Shown here: positions 7,553 through 15,213 of the stretch, one piece after another
Numbering within the stretch: the first letter of the stretch is position 1
How the letters are laid out: each line of letters begins with the position of its first letter
Program-made: the position numbers and the translations under genes
The notes under the pieces: model-generated
What the model was told of the DNA's origin: nothing
The model's database searches: none
The model's input: only the letters and a program-made list of their open reading frames with translations
NCBI GenBank assembly: GCA_945787485.1
Contig: CALZHV010000005.1
Coordinates: forward strand, 1 to 26,719
Direction of reading: 5' to 3'
DNA length: 26,719 nt
Source: an uncultured Lachnospiraceae bacterium
GTDB taxonomy: Bacteria; Bacillota; Clostridia; Lachnospirales; Lachnospiraceae

Positions 7553-8314
7553 ATGACGAATTATAATGATGATGACAGATATTCAAGACAAACGAATATG
7601 CCGATTATCGGAAAGAAAGGGCAGGAAAAGCTTGCTAAAGCAAAGGTTTTGGTTATCGGTGCGGGAGGTCTTGCGTCTCCTACGGTCATGTATCTTGCGG
7701 CTGCCGGTATCGGAACAATAGGAATTGCCGATGGCGACCGGGTTTGTCTGTCAAATCTAAACAGACAGATTATGCATCCGACTGCTCATGTTGGGATGGA
7801 TAAATGTGTGTCTGCAGAGCTTGCAGTTAAAAAAATAAATCCTGAGATAAATGTAAAGCTATATAATTATTATGTGGATGAGACTTCGATAGGAGAGCTT
7901 ATTCAGTATTATGACTTTGTAATAGATGCAGTAGATATCATTAAGACTAAATATTTGATAAATGATGCATGTGTAAAATATAATATTCCATATTGCCATG
8001 CCGGTGTGATAAAATTTGAAGGACAGGTTATGACTTGGGTTCCGGGGGATGCTCCATGCTATAGGTGTGTGTTTGATGAGCAGGATGCCATAGATGTACC
8101 AACCTGTGCACAGGTTGGCGTAATGGGTGCAGTCGTCGGAATAATCGGATGTATAGAAGCACTTGAAGCAATAAAATATATTCTGGGAGAAGGAGAGCTT
8201 CTGGTTGGTAAAATGCTTGTTTTTGATGGGCTTAACATGAAAACAAGAATAGTTAAGCTTCCGCATAAAAATGAAAAATGTAAAGCATGTAATAAGGAGA
8301 TTGTAATTGGATAG
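7553..8314 (+). CDS. ThiF/MoeB/HesA-family E1-like adenylyltransferase
   Basis: This 253-residue protein belongs to the E1-like family that adenylates the C-terminal glycine of a small sulfur-carrier protein such as ThiS or MoaD. Visible motifs: RYSRQ near the N terminus, nucleotide-binding GAGGLAS (36-42), Asp60, SNLNRQ (67-72) with the conserved Arg71, a zinc site from C169-x2-C172 and C243-x2-C246, and PTCAQVGVMG with candidate thiolation Cys185. The usual D-A-T-D-N loop reads DAVDII (125-130), a small departure. No ThiS/MoaD-like partner or thiamine or molybdopterin gene lies nearby, so the pathway is open. The start follows AAAGGAAAGG at 7533-7542. The stop overlaps the next gene by 8 bases. 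Confidence 0.9.
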   Translation: MTNYNDDDRYSRQTNMPIIGKKGQEKLAKAKVLVIGAGGLASPTVMYLAAAGIGTIGIADGDRVCLSNLNRQIMHPTAHVGMDKCVSAELAVKKINPEINVKLYNYYVDETSIGELIQYYDFVIDAVDIIKTKYLINDACVKYNIPYCHAGVIKFEGQVMTWVPGDAPCYRCVFDEQDAIDVPTCAQVGVMGAVVGIIGCIEALEAIKYILGEGELLVGKMLVFDGLNMKTRIVKLPHKNEKCKACNKEIVIG

Positions 8315-10175
8315 GTTTAAAATCGATTTATCCTCAATTGGGGGACCTACAATTCAAAAAGGTATTAATTATCTGAAAAACAACGGAGTAAGTGGTATTA
8401 TCTCGCAGGTAAGATATAAAATGACCGGTCCGGGACTTGCATATAATGGCTGGTATAAGGAAAAACATGAACCGGATGAAGAAGAATTAAGAGCTCAAAG
8501 AGAGGCTGAATTTGAATATAAACCACTTATAAGTATACTTGTTCCGGTATATATGACACCGGAGTTCTTTTTGCGTGCATTGATAGAGTCTGTACAGGCG
8601 CAGACATATGCTAACTGGCAGCTTTGTCTTGTAGACGGAAGCCGGGCGGAGGTAAATGATGTCGGAGATGAAGAGGAAACAGATGTTTATGAAAAGGTGT
8701 ACAGTCTTGAGACGGAAAAAATAATAAGACAGTATATGGAGGAGGACCCTCGTATAGAATATAAGCTTATGCAGGAAAATCTTGGAATATCTGATAATTC
8801 GAATGTGGCGCTCTCCATGGCGCAGGGTGAATATGCTATGGTTTTGTGTCATGATGACACTCTTTCCGAGGATGCGCTTTTCTCATTTGTGAGTGAATTA
8901 CAAAATGAAAGATATGATTTGTTATATGCGGATGAAGACAAAATGTCTGAGGACGGAACAAAGTATTCCAATCCGGCATTTAAACCGGATTACAGTGTTG
9001 ATTTGCTTCGAGCATATAATTACATAAATCACGGTCTTATGGTTAAGAAAAATCTTGCCGTAAATATCGGAGGTTTTAATTCGGAATACGACGGAGCTCA
9101 GACTTACGATTTTGTTTTGAGGCTTGTGGAGGTTACGGATTCCATAAAGCATATACCAAGGGTTGTTTATCATTATCGAATAAGCAACAAATCTAATGTC
9201 GCGAGTGAGCATAAGAAGGAATATGCGAGAGAAATCGGAAGAAAGGCACTTACGGCACATATAAACAGAGTATACAGCTTTGCAACGGTAAGTAATTCGG
9301 AATGCTTCGGCTTGTATAAGGTCACATATGAAACACCCGGTAATCCGTTCATTTCCATTGTAATTCCGGGATGTAATGATGTTACATTGCTGGATAAATG
9401 TCTTACGCCGTTGTTTATGCTCTCAAGGTACAGCAATTTTGAGATAATAATAGTTGACACTGACGGCGAGGACAGAGATTTGCTTCTTTATTTCAAAAAT
9501 AAGGAAAAGGAACGAAAAAACATAAAGGTTGTAACGTACAAACAGGGAAAAAATCTTCCTGATATAAGAAATCACGGAGCACAATATGCAAAGGGCGATT
9601 ATCTGTTCTTTTTGGACCCAATGGTTGAGCTTATCGATACAACTGCAATAGGAGAAATGCTTGGACTTTGCATGAGAAAGGAAATCGGAATTGTCGGAGG
9701 GACATTGTACAACGACAACAATACGGTTTATGAAGAAGGTCTTGTGCTTGGAATAAACGGAGTTTATTCAAGACTTTACGAAGGAACAAGAAAAGGTATG
9801 ATGGCATATCTGATGCATAACAGGGTAAATTTCAACTGTAGTGCTGTAACAGCAGACTGTATGCTGTTGAAAAAAGAATTGTTTGACCGTGTTGGCGGCT
9901 TTTCCGACAATTACAAAAGTGAGCTGGCTGATATTGAACTGTGTCTCAGAATAGGTGAACAGGGATATTACACAGTGTGTGCTGTTGATGCCGGCTGGTA
10001 CAGGCATGACATAAAACAGGAGCTTTTCAATATTGAAGGAAATAAAACGACAAGAGAATACAACGCAGAATGCGAATTTTTCAAATTTCTGTGGGAAGAT
10101 ATAATGACTTACGGAGACCCGTATTATAACATTAATTTCTCAAAAAACGGAGCTTTATTTGAGTTGGATGAATAA
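8307..10175 (+). CDS. Two-domain GT2 family glycosyltransferase (TTG start)
   Basis: The 622-residue protein carries two GT-A folds of family 2 and no membrane helix, so it likely acts at the cytoplasmic face building an envelope polysaccharide. Domain one (about 73-300) starts at PLISILVPVY and has HDDT (182-185) and ADEDK (208-212), a good metal/nucleotide-sugar site. An acidic insert follows the first strand (113-140). Domain two (about 347-570) starts at PFISIVIPGCND, has LDP (436-438) where a D-x-D is expected, and retains the D-x-ELCLR element (542-547). The start is TTG at 8307, fixed by AAGGAG (8294-8299) and the 8-base overlap with the E1-like gene. Sugar specificity is unknown; RgpF-type rhamnosyltransferases are a possible comparison. 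Confidence 0.9.
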   Translation: MDRFKIDLSSIGGPTIQKGINYLKNNGVSGIISQVRYKMTGPGLAYNGWYKEKHEPDEEELRAQREAEFEYKPLISILVPVYMTPEFFLRALIESVQAQTYANWQLCLVDGSRAEVNDVGDEEETDVYEKVYSLETEKIIRQYMEEDPRIEYKLMQENLGISDNSNVALSMAQGEYAMVLCHDDTLSEDALFSFVSELQNERYDLLYADEDKMSEDGTKYSNPAFKPDYSVDLLRAYNYINHGLMVKKNLAVNIGGFNSEYDGAQTYDFVLRLVEVTDSIKHIPRVVYHYRISNKSNVASEHKKEYAREIGRKALTAHINRVYSFATVSNSECFGLYKVTYETPGNPFISIVIPGCNDVTLLDKCLTPLFMLSRYSNFEIIIVDTDGEDRDLLLYFKNKEKERKNIKVVTYKQGKNLPDIRNHGAQYAKGDYLFFLDPMVELIDTTAIGEMLGLCMRKEIGIVGGTLYNDNNTVYEEGLVLGINGVYSRLYEGTRKGMMAYLMHNRVNFNCSAVTADCMLLKKELFDRVGGFSDNYKSELADIELCLRIGEQGYYTVCAVDAGWYRHDIKQELFNIEGNKTTREYNAECEFFKFLWEDIMTYGDPYYNINFSKNGALFELDE

Positions 10176-10211
10176 TACAAAATAATAATAAAGCAATATT
10201 AGACAAGAGAT

Positions 10212-10242
10212 AAAGCAGACCTTATTCGGTAAGGTCTGCTTT
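10212..10242. terminator. Strong terminator shared by convergent genes
   Basis: A perfect 13-bp stem (AAAGCAGACCTTA at 10212-10224 with TAAGGTCTGCTTT at 10230-10242) has a 5-base loop and continues with TTGTT. It ends the 7553-10175 unit. It also contains the last codons and the stop of the minus-strand AAA gene, so it may act in both directions. Confidence 0.92.
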
Positions 10243-11652
10243 TGTTAATGTCTTTAGTTCATTATCGCTTATATTTTCTATTTCAACGACACGTGTTGCC
10301 TGTCTTGAGATGGCACGTTCAATGTAATTACGAACTTCTCTCGCATTGGCAAAGTTTTCATCATGGTTCTCTGCTTTTTTCTTCAAATAAGCCTTCGCAC
10401 ATTCCAGACCTTCGGTATCAGCTTCGTATTCCTGATTTTTACACATGGAAACAAAGATATCAAATAATTCGTCTGCGTTGTAATCCCTAAAGTTTATGTA
10501 TTTGTTAAAGCGTGATTTAAGACCCGGATTTGAGCTTACAAATTCTTCCATAAGGTCTGTGTAGCCGGCAACAATAACGACAAGATTATCTCTGTTGTCC
10601 TCCATCATTTTCAAAAGTGTATCAACTGCTTCCTGACCAAAATCTTTATTGTCTTTTCCGGCAGTAAGAGTATATGCTTCATCGATAAAAAGAACTCCGC
10701 CGAGAGCACTTTCTATTACTTCCTTTGTTTTTATGGCTGTCTGGCCAACGAAACCCTCAACAAGATTGGAACGGTCGACTTCAATGAGCTGTCCCTTTGG
10801 AAGAACTCCTATGCATTTATATATTTTTGCAAGAAGTCTGGCTACCGTTGTCTTGCCGGTACCGGGATTGCCTGAAAAAACCATATGCAATGTCACTGCA
10901 GGCTGCTTCATGCCGCGTTCTTCGCGAAGCTTCTTCACCTTTAATAAGTTTATCAGACTCTTTATATCTTTTTTTACATCCTCAAGACCTGTCAAAGCGT
11001 TTAATTCATTCATAAGGCTCTCAAGATTGAGCTCGTTTTCCGATAATTCATCCGAATTAAGCTGTCCCTTCATGGCATTTATGGAAGAATTTGAGGAAGA
11101 AGACGTTTTTGCATATGGATTTTCAACTTTCCCTGCGGCAATTGGACCTCTCCCTGACTCGAAAATTTTATGTTTTCTCAAATATTCCTCGATCATCTGG
11201 ATATATTCCGTGAATTTTGCTAACTCTTTATCGCTCGTAACGCTATTGCACGCAATGAATTGCTGACCGAGCTGACTGTAAACATTATACAGGTTTCTCG
11301 ATTTGGAAAAGCCCTTCAATGTATATGCGGATTTGCCGGATAAATCCGCTCCGGCAAAATATGTAAATGAACGCGGAACCGTATTGGCAAAGTTGCCGTT
11401 TACGGTTCGCTCGTACTTAAAAATCTTAAGTTTATCAGCCGTGAAATATTGGCCTAAATATTGTTGTATGAAAGCAATTTCATCTGTCAGATTGCTGCAG
11501 TCATCTTCAATCAGATAGGCAAGAAATTGCAACAAGTCAAATTTAATCATTTCGCTCATGGTAATATCATTTGCAGGGCCCAGTCCCTGCTGGGAGATGA
11601 TTTCACCATACATATAACAATCATTAATCTCTTTTTTTAATGTAAGATCCAT
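10222..11652 (-). CDS. CbxX/CfqX (SpoVK-like) AAA+ ATPase with unrecognised N-terminal region
   Basis: The C-terminal half (about 218-476) is a CbxX/CfqX-type AAA+ module: GLEDVKKDI entry, Walker A GNPGTGKTT (261-269), Walker B VLFIDEAY (320-327), sensor-1 region VIVAGYTD, arginine finger in NPGLKSRF (Arg381), and the C-terminal A-R-x-V-R-N-x-x-E element. Relatives include rubisco-activase CbxX and sporulation protein SpoVK; most other members act as remodelling motors on unknown clients. Residues 1-165 are an acidic, helix-rich region I do not recognise, joined by a Ser-rich linker (181-190, AKTSSSSNSS). There is no membrane segment. The start follows AAAGGGG on the minus strand. It is monocistronic, between two glycan gene clusters. 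Confidence 0.9.
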   Translation of the reverse strand: MDLTLKKEINDCYMYGEIISQQGLGPANDITMSEMIKFDLLQFLAYLIEDDCSNLTDEIAFIQQYLGQYFTADKLKIFKYERTVNGNFANTVPRSFTYFAGADLSGKSAYTLKGFSKSRNLYNVYSQLGQQFIACNSVTSDKELAKFTEYIQMIEEYLRKHKIFESGRGPIAAGKVENPYAKTSSSSNSSINAMKGQLNSDELSENELNLESLMNELNALTGLEDVKKDIKSLINLLKVKKLREERGMKQPAVTLHMVFSGNPGTGKTTVARLLAKIYKCIGVLPKGQLIEVDRSNLVEGFVGQTAIKTKEVIESALGGVLFIDEAYTLTAGKDNKDFGQEAVDTLLKMMEDNRDNLVVIVAGYTDLMEEFVSSNPGLKSRFNKYINFRDYNADELFDIFVSMCKNQEYEADTEGLECAKAYLKKKAENHDENFANAREVRNYIERAISRQATRVVEIENISDNELKTLTKADLTE

Positions 11653-11689
11653 AATTTCCCCTTTCTGCTACAATATATTTATGGTTAGT

Positions 11690-11712
11690 ATTCCTTACAG
11701 CTGGTAAGGAAT
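11690..11712. promoter_or_regulatory. Perfect inverted repeat upstream of the AAA ATPase gene
   Basis: ATTCCTTAC (11690-11698) and GTAAGGAAT (11704-11712) form 9-bp arms around AGCTG. On the minus strand a -10-like TATATT (11677-11672) lies just downstream, so the dyad would cover the -35 position, as an operator or activator site would. There is no T run, so a terminator is unlikely. The role is inferred. Confidence 0.45.
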
Positions 11713-11775
11713 TATTCATTTATACAAAAACCTATCTGTAGTATATCATTTAGTATCGTATAAGGCAAAGTAGAA

Positions 11776-11804
11776 TTGACGAACATATGGTATAGTGTTA
11801 TATT
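11776..11804 (+). promoter_or_regulatory. Promoter of the DUF2142/glycosyltransferase operon
   Basis: TTGACG (11776-11781), a 17-base spacer and TATATT (11799-11804) each match the sigma-A consensus at five of six bases. The start point would be near 11811, giving a leader of about 38 bases before the ATG at 11849. Confidence 0.7.
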
Positions 11805-11848
11805 TACGATTGGGGATATATATTTATTTGTAAAGAACAGGGAAAAAA

Positions 11849-13261
11849 ATGAAACATACAAACAATAAAGAAAATAATACTAATATTTCATATATAATTT
11901 CACTTGTTATAATTTTAGTTACCGGTCTGATAATGGTGTTTATCGTACCGACATGGCAGACTCCTGATGAGCATGTTCATTTGGCAAATCTTGGACTTGG
12001 TTTTAATAATGATGATATTACAAATGAGCTAATTACGGAATTTGGACTTGACAACAATCGTATCAGAGGAAATTATGAGCAAAAGGTGGATTTTGAAACA
12101 TGGAAGCAGGCAATGTTTGACTATAAAGGAAATTATAATCAAAGTGAATGTCTTCCGAGAGGTATAAAATTAAGTGCAGTGAAGCATTTACCGGCAGCAG
12201 TGGGCGTTATGATAGGAATAATGTTTCATCTGTCACCGATATGGGTTCTTCAGTTGGGCGAAATAACATCATTGTTATTTTATGTTGCCGTTTGTGCCCT
12301 GGCGATAAAAATAATGCCTATAAAAAAAGAAGTATTATTGATGTTTATGTCGTTTCCCATGTCGGTTCATCAGGCAGCATCCATAAGCTATGATGCCATT
12401 GTTTTGTCGTGCAGTTTTTTGTTTACTGCATATATTTTTTATATGAGGTATGAAAAAGAAAAGATAGGCTGGCTTGATTTGCTGTTTGAGCTTTTTCTGC
12501 TGGCTCTCGTTTCATATATTAAACCACCATATGTATTTATGGGGTTTTTGATATTTGCCATTCCGGTGGACAAGCTGTGTCTTAAATTTCCGAAAAAAAA
12601 CATAGATGGTGAATTTGTAAAAAAATATAAGTGGCCGCTGATAGGGGCTTCGGTAGTTTGTATTGCAGTCGGATTTTTTTTGTTGAGAAACAATTTCTGG
12701 ATTCAGCTGTTGGGAGGAATGTTGCTTGAATTCAAGAGAACTGCGTGGCTTATTATGTCAACTGTTTATACGTGGGGCAACTTTCTTGTAACATCATCTG
12801 TCGGACAGTTTGGCTGGCTTGATTCATCGCTTCCGTTATGGTTTGCTTTCGCATCATATTTGGTTGTTTTCGCACTTGCCTTATTGGAAAACGATGGTAA
12901 ATATAATTCAAAATATAACATGAAAGTTATTACAAGAATTGTCATTTTGGCAACTTTTGGTATTCTTGTATTTATGATAATGGCTTCAATGGTAAACCAT
13001 ACAATCATGATTACAATGTTTGGAGACGAAAATGCGAAGCAGTCTTATGACATTCGTGAAGCATTATACTACATCGGATATATCGGCGGTCTTCAGGGAA
13101 GATATTTTTTGCCGATGCTTCCGCTTTTTTTCCTGGCACTTCCGGAGCTTAAATTTATAAAGAAGAATCTGAGCGCAAAATCATGGGTAGTGGTAGCTTA
13201 CCAGGTTGTTGCATTGGTGTTTAGTATAGTAGTCTTATTAAAAAGATATTGGATGATATAG
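11849..13261 (+). CDS. DUF2142-family polytopic membrane protein (first of tandem pair)
   Basis: This 470-residue protein is mostly membrane helices, about ten by eye. After the first helix (14-34) it has the DUF2142 signature PTWQTPDEHVHLAN (34-47), an acidic motif in the first outer loop, and near the end GGLQGRYFLPMLPLF (413-427). The acidic D-E in that loop and the C-terminal R-Y-x-x-P pattern recall GT-C glycosyltransferases that use polyprenyl-linked sugars, but DUF2142 function is not firmly established. The start has AGGGAAAAAA just upstream. It is the first gene of an operon with a second DUF2142 protein and a three-domain glycosyltransferase. A glycan transfer or export role is inferred from that context. 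Confidence 0.85.
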   Translation: MKHTNNKENNTNISYIISLVIILVTGLIMVFIVPTWQTPDEHVHLANLGLGFNNDDITNELITEFGLDNNRIRGNYEQKVDFETWKQAMFDYKGNYNQSECLPRGIKLSAVKHLPAAVGVMIGIMFHLSPIWVLQLGEITSLLFYVAVCALAIKIMPIKKEVLLMFMSFPMSVHQAASISYDAIVLSCSFLFTAYIFYMRYEKEKIGWLDLLFELFLLALVSYIKPPYVFMGFLIFAIPVDKLCLKFPKKNIDGEFVKKYKWPLIGASVVCIAVGFFLLRNNFWIQLLGGMLLEFKRTAWLIMSTVYTWGNFLVTSSVGQFGWLDSSLPLWFAFASYLVVFALALLENDGKYNSKYNMKVITRIVILATFGILVFMIMASMVNHTIMITMFGDENAKQSYDIREALYYIGYIGGLQGRYFLPMLPLFFLALPELKFIKKNLSAKSWVVVAYQVVALVFSIVVLLKRYWMI

Positions 13262-13270
13262 AGGTGTTAT

Positions 13271-15187
13271 GTGAAAGAAAAGGGCAGATTAATTACTGTT
13301 ATTTTAATTGCATTTGCCGTTTTGGCTTTGATTTTTATTGATGCAAGAGAAATAAAAAAAATGAACGGTGATGAGATTAGCTCATATTGGGTTAAAAATG
13401 ACGGTGAACAGATAAAGAATGTAAAACAGGGGAAAATATTGACAAGATTTTATCCTGTAAGCGACCATTTAGAAACTCTTGAGCTTAAAATAAATGCACC
13501 AAAATCAGGTATAATAAAATATAAAATACGGGATAAAGACAATAATGTTATAAAGAGTAAAAAAATTGCAGTTGACGGAAGGGAAAATAACGGAATTGTA
13601 AGTCTTGATGTTTCCGATGTTGAATTTAAAGCCGGTCAAAAATATATTTTTACTACTTCGTTTTATTTTAAAACAAAGGTTGAAGTTACAGTTGATTATC
13701 AGGGTATACAGCATGAGCAGATATTTAAGGAAAATACGGATACTGCAAAGCTGGTATTTTTAATAACAATAAATCTTTTGATAGCCGGAATTATTTTTGC
13801 GATTATAAGATGGGAAGACAACAATTATGTTTTTCTGGGCATTACCGTTGTTATTGGAATATTCGTCATTATCATGTCTTCCCCGTACTCAAGAGAGGAT
13901 GAATTCAGACATTTTGTAAGAGCATATGATTTGTGTTATGGCGGAGATAATTCAAAGTATTGTGTGCCGGATGTATATGCTACCGGTCAGATGGTACTGG
14001 ACAAAAATGGCTGTGCTACAGTCATTGACATACCAAAAGAGCTAAGTGACTTAAGACTTGTTTCACATGATGAAAATTTCAATACTAAGACTTATTATGC
14101 TGAAATAAATCATAAATTATGTATTACAAAGCTTAAATCAGTTTTTGCGAATCCTGAAGAGGATAAGCTTGCTCAGGTTTCTGAAGAAGCGACTGTCGGA
14201 AGAGGTATAGAAAGCTATTTTCCGCAGGTGCTAGCTATGCTTGTGGCAAGGCTGTTTAAGCTAAGAAGCGGCTGTTATTATTATTTCGCATGCCTCGGAC
14301 AGCTTATTGTTGCTGCGGCAATGATTTTCTTTGCGGCAAAGCTTGCGGGAAGATACAATATTGCAATCTGGTTTAGTGCACTTATACCGTCAGCGGTAAT
14401 GTTAAGATCTTCCGCTAATCCGGACGGAATCATGCTTGCGGAGGTTTTGCTTGGTGTAGCAATAATTCTTAATCTGCGTGAAAAGGAAATAAAGCTTAAT
14501 ACGGTTTATGGAATAACATCGCTTATCGGTGTTGCTGTTTTATTGTTATTGGTATTTAAAATGAAGCCTCCATATACGGTTGTGATTTTAGCTTCGCTGT
14601 TGATGCTGAAAAAAGAAAATATTTCATTTATAAACAGGGAAAATATAAAAAAGAACAAGTGGGTAATTCCGGTTGTGTCGGTAATGGCTGTTATGGTAAT
14701 AGCAGTAATTGCTGTGAAATTTGAAATGATTAGGGCTTATTTCCACATTTTTTTGCCACAGGCACACATAGATTACATTTTCAATAATTTTCATGAGGTT
14801 GTTGTATTGTTTTTGATAAGCGGATACAGACTCTTATTTGAAAGTATAAACGTAATGGGCGGAGATACCCTAAAGTACTGGCTTGTATTTTTGGTTGCTA
14901 TGCTTTTGATAAAAAGGAACGAGAAGGTATGGCTTAAGGTATACCTTGTATTTATGTTCCTGGTGATGCTTGGAATTATTGTTTTGGCGGGATATACCCT
15001 GACACCGCCTGATTACGGATACATATGGGGAATAACATACAGGTATTTATTGCCTGCATGGCCTCTTTTGGCAATTGCACTTCCTGTCGGTAATGAAAAG
15101 ACGGAAGAATGTGTTAGAAAATTGTACCCTGCATTTATATGCATAGTTGCATTTTCGGATATTTTGAGTAACTGTCAGATTTATTAA
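13271..15187 (+). CDS. DUF2142-family membrane protein with N-terminal extracytoplasmic domain (second of pair)
   Basis: The 638-residue product starts at GTG 13271, with GAGGTG at 13261-13266 partly inside the previous stop codon. One helix (7-24) is followed by a beta-rich region of about 130 residues (30-155), likely outside the membrane, then a polytopic region from about 160. The DUF2142 signature is SSPYSREDEFRHFVRAY (203-219), and the C-terminal end has YRYLLPAWPLLAIALP (590-605). It shares the acidic loop and R-Y-x-x-P arrangement with the preceding protein but is longer and clearly diverged. The pair may be two transferases for successive sugars or acceptors, or partners in one complex; both readings are inferences. 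Confidence 0.83.
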   Translation: MKEKGRLITVILIAFAVLALIFIDAREIKKMNGDEISSYWVKNDGEQIKNVKQGKILTRFYPVSDHLETLELKINAPKSGIIKYKIRDKDNNVIKSKKIAVDGRENNGIVSLDVSDVEFKAGQKYIFTTSFYFKTKVEVTVDYQGIQHEQIFKENTDTAKLVFLITINLLIAGIIFAIIRWEDNNYVFLGITVVIGIFVIIMSSPYSREDEFRHFVRAYDLCYGGDNSKYCVPDVYATGQMVLDKNGCATVIDIPKELSDLRLVSHDENFNTKTYYAEINHKLCITKLKSVFANPEEDKLAQVSEEATVGRGIESYFPQVLAMLVARLFKLRSGCYYYFACLGQLIVAAAMIFFAAKLAGRYNIAIWFSALIPSAVMLRSSANPDGIMLAEVLLGVAIILNLREKEIKLNTVYGITSLIGVAVLLLLVFKMKPPYTVVILASLLMLKKENISFINRENIKKNKWVIPVVSVMAVMVIAVIAVKFEMIRAYFHIFLPQAHIDYIFNNFHEVVVLFLISGYRLLFESINVMGGDTLKYWLVFLVAMLLIKRNEKVWLKVYLVFMFLVMLGIIVLAGYTLTPPDYGYIWGITYRYLLPAWPLLAIALPVGNEKTEECVRKLYPAFICIVAFSDILSNCQIY

Positions 15188-15213
15188 AACAATGTTTTAC
15201 GAGGAGAATTATA

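Noticed and set aside
10649..11266. 205-residue plus-strand open frame inside the AAA gene
   Set aside because: Antisense to the AAA+ core with intact Walker motifs; the Ser/Phe-rich translation is typical of a shadow frame.
12589..12600. A8 run in the first DUF2142 gene as programmed or erroneous frameshift
   Set aside because: The reading frame and membrane pattern continue normally across it to a conserved C-terminal motif.
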